Below are positions 1-8,823 of a DNA stretch of 64,000 nt, piece by piece. The notes beneath the pieces are model-generated. The model made no database searches, was not told where the DNA came from, and was given only the letters and a program-made list of their open reading frames with translations. This DNA comes from an uncultured Oscillospiraceae bacterium. GTDB taxonomy: Bacteria; Bacillota; Clostridia; Oscillospirales; Acutalibacteraceae. The stretch lies in contig URFG01000004.1 in the NCBI GenBank assembly GCA_900547095.1, positions 53,776 to 117,775 on the forward strand. Reading direction: 5' to 3'. The position numbers and the translations under genes are program-made. Position 1 is the first letter of the stretch. Every line of letters starts with the position of its first letter.

Positions 1-1
1 A

Positions 2-313
2 CCGCTTTACCTCGTTATCGCCGAAAGCGACTGCGAGGAAAACGGAGGAGAAATAAGCGCTTTAAAAGCGCAGTTTAAGGCATTATGGAATGTTATGCGC
101 GAAACAAGCGAAAATTATTCTTCTTCCGATAGGTCGAAAAGCGGCTTATCGGGAGGCGACGCGGGAAAAATAAGCAGCTTTAAAGAAAGTCTGCTCGGCG
201 GAAACTATATTTTAAGGGTTACCGAAGAGGCGCTTAAAACCGCGGAATGTAACGCCTGTATGAAAAGAATAGTCGCCTCTCCCACCGCAAAAAAAGCTTA
301 CGCAGTCGCTTAG
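2..313 (+). pseudogene. Truncated L-serine dehydratase alpha-subunit (fragment)
   Basis: The reading frame is open from the window edge and stops at 313. It carries hallmarks of the iron-sulfur L-serine dehydratase alpha chain (L-serine to pyruvate plus ammonia): SGLSGGDAGKI and then ECNACMKRIVASPTA (read as AECNACMKRIVASPTA). In the family this second motif is followed by a glycine-rich stretch and more than 100 residues with further cluster cysteines. Here the chain becomes KKAYAVA and stops at once, so the C-terminal half is missing. A strong terminator follows directly. The N-terminus lies outside the window. I read it as a broken gene; a short paralogue is less likely. Family assignment is fairly secure from the motifs, while loss of function is inferred. 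Confidence 0.65.
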
Positions 314-330
314 AACGAACAATTTTGAAT

Positions 331-370
331 AAAAAAACCGCGCCGATAAAAATTCGGCGCGGTTTTTTTA
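331..370. terminator. Bidirectional terminator between convergent genes
   Basis: A 9-bp GC-rich stem (CCGCGCCGA at 338-346, TCGGCGCGG at 354-362) has an A-run on the left and a T-run on the right, so it can end transcripts from both sides. It separates the serine dehydratase fragment from the convergent flavoprotein gene, whose stop codon lies in the T-run. Confidence 0.9.
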
Positions 371-1747
371 TTTTTCTGTAATGCAATCGGCAACATAAAT
401 TCCCATTGCTCCCGACTGTGAAAGGCCTCGGCAAATTCCGCTGCCGTCGCCTATAATATAAACATTATCGATAAGCTCAAATTTATCGTTCATAAATACA
501 GGTCTTATCGAATAGTATTTACTTTCGCACCCGTAAAGCAAAGTATCGTCGTTAGCCGTTCCGGGAGCGACTTTATCGAGCGCATAAATAGTTTCGATTA
601 TATTTGTAAGTATTCTGTGCGGAAGAGCAAGAGAAATATCTCCGGCAGTCGCTTTCAAAGTAGGAATGACGGTGTTTTGAGAAAGGCGGTGGTCATTGGT
701 TCTTCTTCCTCTTATAAGATCGCCGAAGCGCTGAACAAGAACATTTCCCTTACCTATCATATTAGCGATTCTCGAAATATTTTCGGCATATTCCGTGGGC
801 TGATTGAAAGGCTCTGTAAATCTTATGCTTGAAAGAATAGCAAAGTTGCAGTTATCGGTCTTTTTATCCGCCTGTGCGAAAGAGTGGCCGTTTGCGGTTA
901 TTATACCGTGATTGTTTTCCGCCGAAACAAGACCGCCCTGATTAAAGCAAAACATTCTGCAGCGATCCTCAAATGTTTTTGTTTTATAAAGAATTTTAGG
1001 CTCATAAATCTTTGAAGAAAATTCTCTCCAGATTATATCTTTCATTTCGACTCTTACGCCGATATCGATATGATTGGACTTTGTTTTCACATCGAATTTT
1101 TTGCAGAATCCGGAAACGAAATTGGCACCGCCTCTTCCTGTTGCGATTATGATATTTTTAGCTGTGAGCGTTTCGCCGTTTGAATAAATGAGCTTATAAA
1201 TATCGTTTTCTTTTTCCGCATTTATGCAGTCATAAAAGCTGAAAAGCTCGGTGCCGCCGGCTTTGATAGCGTTTATAAGATTCTGCATTGTGATATAATT
1301 GTTATCGGTACCCAAATGCTTAACGTTCATATCAAGCAGACGCAGATTATTCTGAATGCATTTAAGCTTCAGTTCATCATTGGTATTATAAACTTTAGGA
1401 ATACCCGAAGTGCAGTATTCGTTAAGAATCTCATCGACCTCGGCTATATATTTATTCGCGGTATCGTCACCTAATTCCTCGCCGAGCGTTCCGCCGTAAG
1501 ACGTGCCGAGATTGAATTTTCCGTCGGAAAAAGCGCCCGCTCCCGCAAAACCGCTTGTGATAGAGCAAATTTTACAATGTGCGCAGGTATTATTCTTTCC
1601 TGCGGGGCATTTCCTGTTTTCAAGAGTATTTCCGCGTTCCGTAACCGCGATCTTCATTTCGGGGCTGTTCTTTTTCAGTCTGTATGCCGCCATAAGGCCG
1701 CCTATTCCGCCGCCTATTATGACCGTATCAAAACTTAAGCCTGCCAT
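368..1747 (-). CDS. FAD-dependent dehydrogenase, COG2509-type
   Basis: A flavoprotein of about 459 residues. The N-terminus has the dinucleotide-binding motif GGGIGGLMAAYRL. It is followed by the cysteine cluster CPAGKNNTCAHCKIC and GAGAFSDGKFNLG, the signature of the uncharacterised COG2509 FAD-dependent dehydrogenases. A second FAD motif near the C-terminus reads VYIIGDGSGICRGL. Substrate and partner are unknown; the cysteines could bind a metal or cluster. I place the start at 1747 because GGAG lies about 7 nt upstream; an in-frame ATG at 1780 would put that Shine-Dalgarno inside the gene. It has its own promoter, with a hairpin at the start of its leader, and is probably monocistronic. 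No signal peptide, so cytoplasmic. Confidence 0.85.
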   Translation of the reverse strand: MAGLSFDTVIIGGGIGGLMAAYRLKKNSPEMKIAVTERGNTLENRKCPAGKNNTCAHCKICSITSGFAGAGAFSDGKFNLGTSYGGTLGEELGDDTANKYIAEVDEILNEYCTSGIPKVYNTNDELKLKCIQNNLRLLDMNVKHLGTDNNYITMQNLINAIKAGGTELFSFYDCINAEKENDIYKLIYSNGETLTAKNIIIATGRGGANFVSGFCKKFDVKTKSNHIDIGVRVEMKDIIWREFSSKIYEPKILYKTKTFEDRCRMFCFNQGGLVSAENNHGIITANGHSFAQADKKTDNCNFAILSSIRFTEPFNQPTEYAENISRIANMIGKGNVLVQRFGDLIRGRRTNDHRLSQNTVIPTLKATAGDISLALPHRILTNIIETIYALDKVAPGTANDDTLLYGCESKYYSIRPVFMNDKFELIDNVYIIGDGSGICRGLSQSGAMGIYVADCITEK

Positions 1748-1772
1748 TTTTTTCACTCCAAAAAAATATAAT

Positions 1773-1835
1773 AGGACCATTATCCTCAGACAATGGCCCT
1801 CTCAATAATATATCATTTAATCTCTATTTTGTCAA
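1773..1835 (-). promoter_or_regulatory. Promoter and leader hairpin of the COG2509 gene
   Basis: On the minus strand TTGACA (1835-1830), a 17-nt spacer and TATATT (1812-1807) form a good sigma-A promoter in the gap after enolase. The transcript would begin near 1800 and open with a hairpin (CCATT/AATGG core, 1773-1800). That hairpin could be the eno terminator, a leader structure, or both. Confidence 0.65.
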
Positions 1836-1842
1836 CTCTTTT

Positions 1843-3081
1843 TTAAAAAGCTTCAAGCTCGCTTTCTATCAAAAGAAGTCTGTTATATTTTGCCGTTCTT
1901 TCAGATCTCTGCGGAGCGCCTGTTTTTATCTGCTCTGAATTCATTCCCACGGCGATATCCGCTATAAATGAATCCTCCGTATCGCCCGAGCGGTGAGAAA
2001 CTATGGTCTTATAACCGTGTTTTTGAGCGAATCTTATTACGCTGAGCGTTTGAGAAAGAGTGCCTATCTGATTTGGTTTTATGAGTATTGCGTTGCCCGA
2101 TCCGTTTTTAATTCCTTCCTCTAATCGCTTTTCATCGGTAACGAAAAGATCATCGCCCACAAGCTGAATTCTTTTTCCAAGCTTTTCCGTCATATATTTC
2201 CAGCCCTCAAAATCAGTTTCACCGAGCCCGTCTTCGATAGATATTATCGGATATTTGCTCAAAAGCTCTTCATAATATTCCGTAAGACCCTTATAATCGA
2301 ACTCCGTGCCTCTTTTCGGCATTTTATAAGTGCGGTTATCATACCATTCGCTCGAAGCCGCATCCAGAGCGATCTTTACACTTTCGGTATTATATCCGCT
2401 TTTTTCTATCGCTTTAACTAAAAATTCAAGAGCATAAGAATCATTGTCAAGATCGGGGGCGAAACCGCCTTCGTCGCCTACTCCGCAGGAAAGTCCCTCA
2501 GCCTTTAAAAGTCTGCCGAGAGTGTGATATATTTCACTGCACACTCTTAATCTTTCCTTAAAGCTTTTACAGGTGACCGGCATTATCATAAATTCCTGAA
2601 TATCGATATTATTCGCCGCGTGCGCGCCGCCGTTTAAAATATTCATCATAGGAACAGGTGCCGTCATTTTCACGCTTCCGCCGAGATATCTGTAAAGCGG
2701 GAGCTTTAAGCTTTTTGCCGCCGCTCTTGCAACACTTAGAGATACCGCAAGAATTGCGTTAGCGCCGAGCCTGCTTTTATTTTCGGTCGCGTCACAGCGG
2801 ATCATTTTATCATCGATAGCTGCCTGATCATAAGCCTCGTCGCCGATAAGGAGCGAGGAAATCACCTCGTTTATATTTTCAACCGCTCTCAAAGTTCCTT
2901 TCCCGAAGTATCTGTCGGCGTCATTATCCCTAAGTTCGCACGCCTCAAATTTACCTGTAGAAGCGCCGCTCGGAACTATTGCAAGCGCGGAAGTCCCGCC
3001 GTCTAAAACCGCCTTGGCGGCGACAGTCGGGTTTCCTCTCGAATCAATAAATTCATATCCCTTTATATCTCTTATTTTCAT
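1843..3081 (-). CDS. eno: Enolase (phosphopyruvate hydratase)
   Basis: Interconverts 2-phosphoglycerate and phosphoenolpyruvate in glycolysis, in the cytoplasm. It is 412 residues, slightly shorter than the usual ~430. Family landmarks are intact: DSRGNPTV at 13-20, GASTGK near 39, GDEGGFAP at 202-209 (catalytic Glu), Mg ligands D240, E283 (SIEDGL) and D310 (DDLF), KPNQIGT at 335-341 with the catalytic Lys, and SHRSGDTED at 362-370. The start follows an AACGGAGTG ribosome site. The gene is transcribed divergently from rlmB, with a multi-hairpin repeat in the gap, and does not sit in a glycolytic operon here. Identity is certain from the motifs. Confidence 0.98.
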   Translation of the reverse strand: MKIRDIKGYEFIDSRGNPTVAAKAVLDGGTSALAIVPSGASTGKFEACELRDNDADRYFGKGTLRAVENINEVISSLLIGDEAYDQAAIDDKMIRCDATENKSRLGANAILAVSLSVARAAAKSLKLPLYRYLGGSVKMTAPVPMMNILNGGAHAANNIDIQEFMIMPVTCKSFKERLRVCSEIYHTLGRLLKAEGLSCGVGDEGGFAPDLDNDSYALEFLVKAIEKSGYNTESVKIALDAASSEWYDNRTYKMPKRGTEFDYKGLTEYYEELLSKYPIISIEDGLGETDFEGWKYMTEKLGKRIQLVGDDLFVTDEKRLEEGIKNGSGNAILIKPNQIGTLSQTLSVIRFAQKHGYKTIVSHRSGDTEDSFIADIAVGMNSEQIKTGAPQRSERTAKYNRLLLIESELEAF

Positions 3082-3134
3082 TTGTTTTCACTCCGTTCTT
3101 TTTTGTATTTTCCCCTTTTATTTTTTTATTATGT

Positions 3135-3305
3135 ATGTTATAATAAATTTATATTGTCAGAGGAAAAGCGCTGACAATATGCCTTGCGGCATTAAGAAAA
3201 TCATAGATTTTCATATAAATTCATTAAGCATTAAAACTGTCGCACTGCGGTGCGACGCGGCTGTCGCCGTACAAAGGCTTGAAGCCTTTGTTTTTATGTT
3301 ATAAT
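3135..3305 (+). repeat. Multi-hairpin intergenic element, copy A (ncRNA or MITE-like candidate)
   Basis: A 171-bp element that recurs inverted at 32121-32294. Both ends are ATGTTATAAT, an extended -10 consensus in the same orientation. Between them are consecutive stem-loops: a 10-bp stem (ATATTGTCAG/CTGACAATAT), ATGCC/GGCAT, GAAAATC/GATTTTC, GTCGCAC/GTGCGAC, CGGC/GCCG, and a last palindrome (ACAAAGGC/GCCTTTGT core) followed by five T, like an intrinsic terminator. The right-hand TGTTATAAT (3297-3305) is well placed to be the rlmB promoter. Either a small structured RNA gene or a non-autonomous repeat; I recognise no known family. Confidence 0.75.
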
Positions 3306-3341
3306 AAGAAAGATAGTAAAAATCTATATATGGAGAAGAAT

Positions 3342-4091
3342 ATGACTGATCAAAAAAACAGCGATAACATAATCTGCGGAAGAAATCCGGTTATGGAAGC
3401 GGTTAAGTCGGGCAAAGAGATCGACAGGCTTTTAATTGCCCACGGTGCGGGCGGCGGCTCGATCTCGGCTATAACCGCGAAATGCGCGGCTAAGGGGATA
3501 CTGATCAAAGAGATAAGCCCTCAGAAAATGGATTATTTCTGCGGCGGAGCCAATCATCAGGGCGTTGCAGTAATGCTTGCCTCAAGAGAATATTCCACAG
3601 TTGAAGATATTTTAAATTATGCCAAAGAAAAAAGCGAAGCTCCTTTTGTGGTTATCTGCGACGAAATAGAGGACCCTCACAACCTCGGAGCCATTATCAG
3701 AACCGCCGTTTGCTGCGGTGCGCACGGAATAGTAATTCCTAAAAGGCGCTCGGCTTCGCTTAATATGACCGTGGCTAAAACCTCGGCGGGCGCTCTTGAA
3801 TATATGAAAGTCGCAAGAGTTACAAATATCGCAAACACTATCGATAAATTAAAGGAAAGCGGTCTATGGATATTCGGTGCGGATATGAACGGTGAGGACT
3901 TCAGAAAAACCGATTTTTCCGTTCCGACCGCTCTTGTTATAGGTAACGAGGGTAAAGGAATAGGCGCGCTCACAGCTAAAAAATGCGATAAAATAATCAG
4001 CCTGCCGATGAAAGGAAGTCTTAATTCCTTAAATGCCTCTGTGGCGGCAGGAATATTAATGTTTGAAGTAATGAGAAAAAGGGAGGGTTAA
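3342..4091 (+). CDS. rlmB: 23S rRNA (guanosine-2'-O-)-methyltransferase RlmB, SpoU family
   Basis: A SAM-dependent SPOUT methyltransferase of 249 residues that 2'-O-methylates 23S rRNA. It opens with ICGRNPVMEAVKSGKEI (substrate-binding N-domain). SPOUT motifs follow: DEIEDPHNLGAIIRTA, ALVIGNEGKGIGA and ISLPMKGSLNSLNASVAAGI, which form the trefoil knot and SAM pocket. I chose the ATG at 3342 because GGAG lies six bases upstream; the longer frame from 3279 would overlap the hairpin element. It is followed after 2 bp by the P-type-ATPase-like gene, so the two are probably co-transcribed, then metG and tatD with tiny gaps. Confidence 0.93.
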   Translation: MTDQKNSDNIICGRNPVMEAVKSGKEIDRLLIAHGAGGGSISAITAKCAAKGILIKEISPQKMDYFCGGANHQGVAVMLASREYSTVEDILNYAKEKSEAPFVVICDEIEDPHNLGAIIRTAVCCGAHGIVIPKRRSASLNMTVAKTSAGALEYMKVARVTNIANTIDKLKESGLWIFGADMNGEDFRKTDFSVPTALVIGNEGKGIGALTAKKCDKIISLPMKGSLNSLNASVAAGILMFEVMRKREG

Positions 4092-4093
4092 AA

Positions 4094-6892
4094 ATGGGGG
4101 TATTTAAAAGATCTAAAAAAGAAGACGAACTTCTCGATCTTGAAAGTATGGAAGAAAGTCTTTATACAGAGAGAAAAAAAGAAGAAATAAAAATGCCCCT
4201 TTTTAAGCCTTCGTATTCGCTTACTCCGAGCGAAGTTCTCTCAAACATCAAGCACGGAATCTCTTCGACGGCAGAGCCTTCAAATTCAAGTCCGCTCGAG
4301 TCTTTGAAAAAAAGAATGCTTTCAAATCTTCCCGATGTTTCGGATGAGAGCGAAAAAGAAGTGGAGAAAAAGCCTGATAAAACAGAAAACAGGAGCTATA
4401 AAACCGTCGGAATGTTTCCCGATGTAACGGAGGCTCCTATCAAATCAGATATAATGACCGTTGAAGAAAATCCTCTGCCTGCGGAAAATCACGACAAGCC
4501 TATTACATATATGCCTAAAAAGCACGACAATGTGAATGAAAATGAGCAGTTTTTCATCGATGTGGAATCGGCTATAAAGCACAGAGATCAGAGCCTGCTT
4601 GAAAAATGCAGCGCTTATACTGTGGATGATAACGGCAATGATCTTTCAAAGGATCAAAAATCGGATTACACGCTCGAATCCGTTTCAGATATTTTAAGGA
4701 GCGAAAGTAATTTCGCGCTTGACGAATTATCGAAAAAATGCAATATGACTATTGACGATCTCGGCAAGAAAATGGAAAATTTGGGCGAAAATTCCGAAAA
4801 GCCCGAAGAAAAAGGCTCAAAGAGAACCGAGGCTTTTGCAAAAATGGTTTCCGAGTCTTTAAAAGACAAAACTGCCCCCGATTTTGTGGAGGGGCTTAAA
4901 GAGCAGGGCGTAGAAGTAAAAGAAATGAACACCGATACCCCCGATATTTCCGATCTTGACGGCGGCTCGCCTAAAATGGAAGAAGACACTAATATCTCAA
5001 ACACCGCTACGGTGAGATTTACTCCTATCAAAGACGAAAAAAGCGATACGGGAACAATAATAATCAGCAATATGACCCGCCCGCTCGATATTAAATCAGA
5101 GCTATTGGAACTTGAAGAAAAAAGCGAGCCTGAAAACGGACTTGCAGAGGAATTTGAAGAATTCGAAGAAGAAACAGAAGAGGAAGAATTCAAAAACCTC
5201 GGCGAATCGAAAAAATTCTTAAGAAAATTTTCTATCGCAAAGCGCTCGGCATTCTTAAAGCTTTGCTCAAGCAGCCTGCTTTTCTTTGCTGGAATTTTAT
5301 TTATGATCCCTCCGCTCCTTGAGCTTAACCGGGATTATCCGTCGACCGTATCCGTGATCCTCACCGTTTTCTGCGGACTTTCAATACTTTCAAATATCGA
5401 TCTTTTATTTTCTTTTAAAACCTTTTTCACAAAAAAATGCAGCACCGATATTCCCTGCTTTTTTGCGGGTATCTTACTTTTTATAAACTGTTTAAGCTAT
5501 TGCCTTAAAAAAGGCTCTTTGCTTGAAATGTCCTGCCTTTATTCGGCGGTTTTATGCCTTTTTATAATTTTTATGAGAGCTTTATCACAATTCTTTAAAA
5601 CCTGCTACGAGCTTTCCAATTTAAGGCAGATAGCCACAAAGCGGCCTAAAAAAGCCGTTTCGCTGATAGGCGATAAGGGAGCGGCTTTCGCTATGGCTAA
5701 AAACGCGGTAGACGGCGACGCGCTTGTCGCCCTTTCCCACCCCACGGAATTTGTCGGCGATTACATTAAATATACTAAGCATAAATCCGTTATGGGCGGA
5801 AAATTAAGACTTATAACTATTACTTCTTTAATAGTGGGAATTATTTCCGCCGTGATAAATTATTCTTCTTCAAAGGATATAACCTCCGCCTCATTTGTGC
5901 TTGCTGCGATAGTAAGCTTTGCGGCTGTGCCGGCGCTGTTTTTGATCGATGAGCTGCCGAATTTCTGCGCCGCCTCAAGGTTAAACAAAAAAGGCGCTAT
6001 GATCGCGGGAAGAACCGCCGCTGAACGCCTTGAAATGGCGAACACGGCAGTGCTTTCCGCGGCTGATTTCTTCCCTGCGGGAACAATAACTCTTCAAAAT
6101 CTAAAGGTGCTTTCAAATAATAATATCGATGATACTCTTTTAAGAGCGGCGTCCCTTACAGAGGCTGTATCAAGCACACTTGCTCCGCTCTTTAAAAAAA
6201 TAGCAAAAACCAATTCCGCTTATACCCTCCCCGATTCCGACACTGTTAAATACGAGGACAGATTAGGTCTTTCAGGCTGGGTGGATAACGAACTTCTCTT
6301 TATCGGAAACAGGACGCTTATGGAGGCTCACGGAATAGATATTCCGAGCATTGAAATAGACAGAAAAATTCTTCATAACGGCTGTTTCCCGATATATGTT
6401 GCAAGCAAAAATACAGCCTGCGCGCTTTTGGTCGTTAAATACGATGTTGACGAAAATGTCGTAAGAGAGCTCAGAACTCTTACAAATTCCGGCGTAACGG
6501 TGCTTGTTAACAACTGCGATCCGAACATAAGCGAAGAAATGCTCTGCGATTATTTCGGGCTTTATTCGAATTCAGTAAAGGTAATGACCAATGCGGGAGT
6601 TCATATGTATAAAACGCTTTGCGAAAAAACGGAAAGCTGTTCCGCGCCCGCCGCATTCAGAAGCAGTCAGCTGACATTTATATCAATACTTAACTGTGCG
6701 TCAAAAATAAAGAAAAGCAACAGTGTTTTATCTTTTATTTATGCGCTGTTCTGTTTGCTGGGAATACTGTTCATGGCATATTATTCGGCAGTAAAGGGAG
6801 GCACCGGCGACCTGCAGACCGCCCTGCCGCTTATCGGCGCCGCGTCGGGTACGCTGATATCTGTTTTGACATTTTTAATTACCAAGCCTTAA
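4094..6892 (+). CDS. Large membrane protein resembling a catalytically degenerate P-type ATPase
   Basis: A 932-residue protein with no confident family name. Residues 1-380 are hydrophilic, acidic and low-complexity (runs of E/K/S/D), probably disordered and cytoplasmic. About eight membrane segments follow (near 392-410, 418-440, 453-471, 478-496, 571-590, 598-618, 879-897, 910-930). Between segments six and seven is a soluble part resembling heavy-metal P-type ATPases: a DKTGTLT-like site reading D658-FFPA-GTIT, and an N-domain-like stretch GLSGWVDNELLFIGNRTLM (725-743). The phosphorylation Lys/Thr are gone, TGDN-like and GDGxNDxP motifs are absent, and no CPC-type ion motif is seen. I infer a pseudo-ATPase with a scaffold or sensory role. 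Good ribosome site (GGGAGGG); co-transcribed with rlmB and metG. Confidence 0.6.
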   Translation: MGVFKRSKKEDELLDLESMEESLYTERKKEEIKMPLFKPSYSLTPSEVLSNIKHGISSTAEPSNSSPLESLKKRMLSNLPDVSDESEKEVEKKPDKTENRSYKTVGMFPDVTEAPIKSDIMTVEENPLPAENHDKPITYMPKKHDNVNENEQFFIDVESAIKHRDQSLLEKCSAYTVDDNGNDLSKDQKSDYTLESVSDILRSESNFALDELSKKCNMTIDDLGKKMENLGENSEKPEEKGSKRTEAFAKMVSESLKDKTAPDFVEGLKEQGVEVKEMNTDTPDISDLDGGSPKMEEDTNISNTATVRFTPIKDEKSDTGTIIISNMTRPLDIKSELLELEEKSEPENGLAEEFEEFEEETEEEEFKNLGESKKFLRKFSIAKRSAFLKLCSSSLLFFAGILFMIPPLLELNRDYPSTVSVILTVFCGLSILSNIDLLFSFKTFFTKKCSTDIPCFFAGILLFINCLSYCLKKGSLLEMSCLYSAVLCLFIIFMRALSQFFKTCYELSNLRQIATKRPKKAVSLIGDKGAAFAMAKNAVDGDALVALSHPTEFVGDYIKYTKHKSVMGGKLRLITITSLIVGIISAVINYSSSKDITSASFVLAAIVSFAAVPALFLIDELPNFCAASRLNKKGAMIAGRTAAERLEMANTAVLSAADFFPAGTITLQNLKVLSNNNIDDTLLRAASLTEAVSSTLAPLFKKIAKTNSAYTLPDSDTVKYEDRLGLSGWVDNELLFIGNRTLMEAHGIDIPSIEIDRKILHNGCFPIYVASKNTACALLVVKYDVDENVVRELRTLTNSGVTVLVNNCDPNISEEMLCDYFGLYSNSVKVMTNAGVHMYKTLCEKTESCSAPAAFRSSQLTFISILNCASKIKKSNSVLSFIYALFCLLGILFMAYYSAVKGGTGDLQTALPLIGAASGTLISVLTFLITKP

Positions 6893-6904
6893 GGAGAAAT
6901 AAAA

Positions 6905-8818
6905 ATGAGTGAAAAAAAGAAATTTTATATTACCACTGCTATAGCTTATACTTCAAGCAAGCCCCATATCGGAAATGCTTACGATATCGTGCTCTCCGAT
7001 ATGATAGCAAGATATAAAAAGATGATGGGCTTTGAAGTATTCTTGCAGACAGGCTCCGATGAGCACGGACAGAAGATAGAGGAAAAAGCCAAAGCCGCTA
7101 ATATTACTCCGAAAGAGTATGTCGATGATGTTTCAGAGCAGATAAAAAGCGTATGGAAAAGTCTTAATACCGATTATGACAAGTTTATTAGAACTACCGA
7201 CTCAGACCACGAAAAAGCTGTTCAGAAAATATTTAAAAAACTTTATGATCAGGGCGATATTTATAAAGGTACATACGAGGGCAAATACTGCGTTCCCTGC
7301 GAATCGTTTTTCACTGCTTCTCAGCTTGTTGACGGTAAATGCCCCGACTGCGGAAGAGAAGTGACCGACGCTAAGGAAGAAGCTTACTTTTTAAAGCTTT
7401 CAAAATATCAGGATAAGATTTTAAAATATTATGAGGAAAATCCTGATTTCATCAAGCCGGAATCCCGCAAGAATGAGATGATAAACAATTTCTTAAAGCC
7501 GGGACTTGAAGATCTTTGCGTTTCAAGATCTTCGTTTAAATGGGGCATACCTGTTCCCTTTGACGACCGCCATGTTATTTATGTCTGGCTTGACGCGCTT
7601 ACAAACTATATTACCGGTATCGGTTACGACACCGATAAGCCGAGCGAGCAGTTTGAAAAGCTGTGGCCTGCCGATCTGCACGTTATAGGCAAAGATATTG
7701 TAAGATTTCACACGATTTACTGGCCGATAATTCTTATGGCGCTCGGTCTTCCCTTGCCTAAACAGGTTTTAGGCCACCCCTGGGTACTAACCGGCGAGGA
7801 CAAAATGTCTAAATCAAAGGGAAATATTATCTATGCCGATTACCTTGCAAACAGGTACGGCGCAGACGCTGTAAGATACTATCTACTTTCCGAAATTCCT
7901 TTCACGCAGGACGGCGCTATTACTTACGAATCCTTTATCACTAAATTCAATTCCGATCTTGCCAATACTTTCGGAAACTTGGTTAACCGAACCGTCGCTA
8001 TGACAAATAAGTATTTTTCGGGAAAGGTTGGCAAAAACGAAGCCAAAACTAACTTTGACGGCGACCTGATAAACACCGCTAAAGACTCGGTTTCGGATTA
8101 CTGCAAATATATGGATTCATTCCACAATGCAGACGCGTGCAATGCAGTTTTAAGTCTTGCAAAGCGCTGCAACAAATATATCGATGAAACCGCGCCCTGG
8201 CTCCTTGCAAAAGACGAAGATAAAAAAGATACCTTAGAAAATGTTCTTTATAATCTTCTCGAATGCATAAGACTATTAGGCGTAATGCTAAGTCCCATAA
8301 TGCCTGAGTGCAGCGAAAAGATAGCAAAAATGATTAACTGCGATGAAAAATCGCTTGATATTTTTAAAACTACAAGCTTTGAAGCGAACGAGGCAACCCC
8401 GCTTTTTGCCAGACTTGACACGCAAAAAGAGCTTGAAGAAATAGCGCAGGAGCTTAAAAAAGAAGAAAAGAAACCTAAAAACACCGTAACTCTTTCTGAA
8501 ATTTCTATCGATGATTTTTTGAAAACAAATCTTATAACAGCAAAGGTCGTTTCCTGCGAGCCTGTTAAAAAATCCAAAAAGCTTTTAAAGCTTACATTAA
8601 ACGACGGTTCCGACAAGCCCCGCACCGTGGTTTCGGGAATTTCGGAGTTTTACTCACCCGAGGATCTTATCGGTCACACAGTAATAGTGGTTTCCAATTT
8701 AAAGCCTGCAAAGCTTTGCGGAGTAGAGTCAAACGGAATGATATTAGCCGCCGACAGCAATAATGAAATTAAGGTCATCTTTGCCGATGGTACTGATCCG
8801 GGTTCGAGAGTTCGATAA
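6905..8818 (+). CDS. metG: Methionyl-tRNA synthetase with C-terminal tRNA-binding domain
   Basis: Charges tRNA-Met with methionine in the cytoplasm. In 637 residues it has the class I HIGH-like motif KPHIGNAY near 20, two CxxC pairs (CVPC and CPDC, near 127-147) of the zinc knuckle, and KMSKSKG near 300. The C-terminal ~100 residues (from ISIDDFLKTNLITAKV) form an EMAP/Trbp111-like tRNA-binding domain that promotes dimerisation. Start ATG at 6905 follows AAGGAGAAAT. It lies 12 bp after the P-type-ATPase-like gene and 5 bp before tatD. No T-box leader is seen, so expression probably comes from rlmB or a nearby upstream promoter. Confidence 0.98.
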   Translation: MSEKKKFYITTAIAYTSSKPHIGNAYDIVLSDMIARYKKMMGFEVFLQTGSDEHGQKIEEKAKAANITPKEYVDDVSEQIKSVWKSLNTDYDKFIRTTDSDHEKAVQKIFKKLYDQGDIYKGTYEGKYCVPCESFFTASQLVDGKCPDCGREVTDAKEEAYFLKLSKYQDKILKYYEENPDFIKPESRKNEMINNFLKPGLEDLCVSRSSFKWGIPVPFDDRHVIYVWLDALTNYITGIGYDTDKPSEQFEKLWPADLHVIGKDIVRFHTIYWPIILMALGLPLPKQVLGHPWVLTGEDKMSKSKGNIIYADYLANRYGADAVRYYLLSEIPFTQDGAITYESFITKFNSDLANTFGNLVNRTVAMTNKYFSGKVGKNEAKTNFDGDLINTAKDSVSDYCKYMDSFHNADACNAVLSLAKRCNKYIDETAPWLLAKDEDKKDTLENVLYNLLECIRLLGVMLSPIMPECSEKIAKMINCDEKSLDIFKTTSFEANEATPLFARLDTQKELEEIAQELKKEEKKPKNTVTLSEISIDDFLKTNLITAKVVSCEPVKKSKKLLKLTLNDGSDKPRTVVSGISEFYSPEDLIGHTVIVVSNLKPAKLCGVESNGMILAADSNNEIKVIFADGTDPGSRVR

Positions 8819-8823
8819 ATAAT

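Noticed and set aside
4666..5193. 175-codon serine-rich open frame on the minus strand
   Set aside because: It is the antisense shadow of the acidic Glu/Lys-rich head of the P-type-ATPase-like gene and has no ribosome site.
6700..6905. T-box leader for metG
   Set aside because: The gene begins 12 bp after the preceding coding sequence, leaving no room for a T-box.
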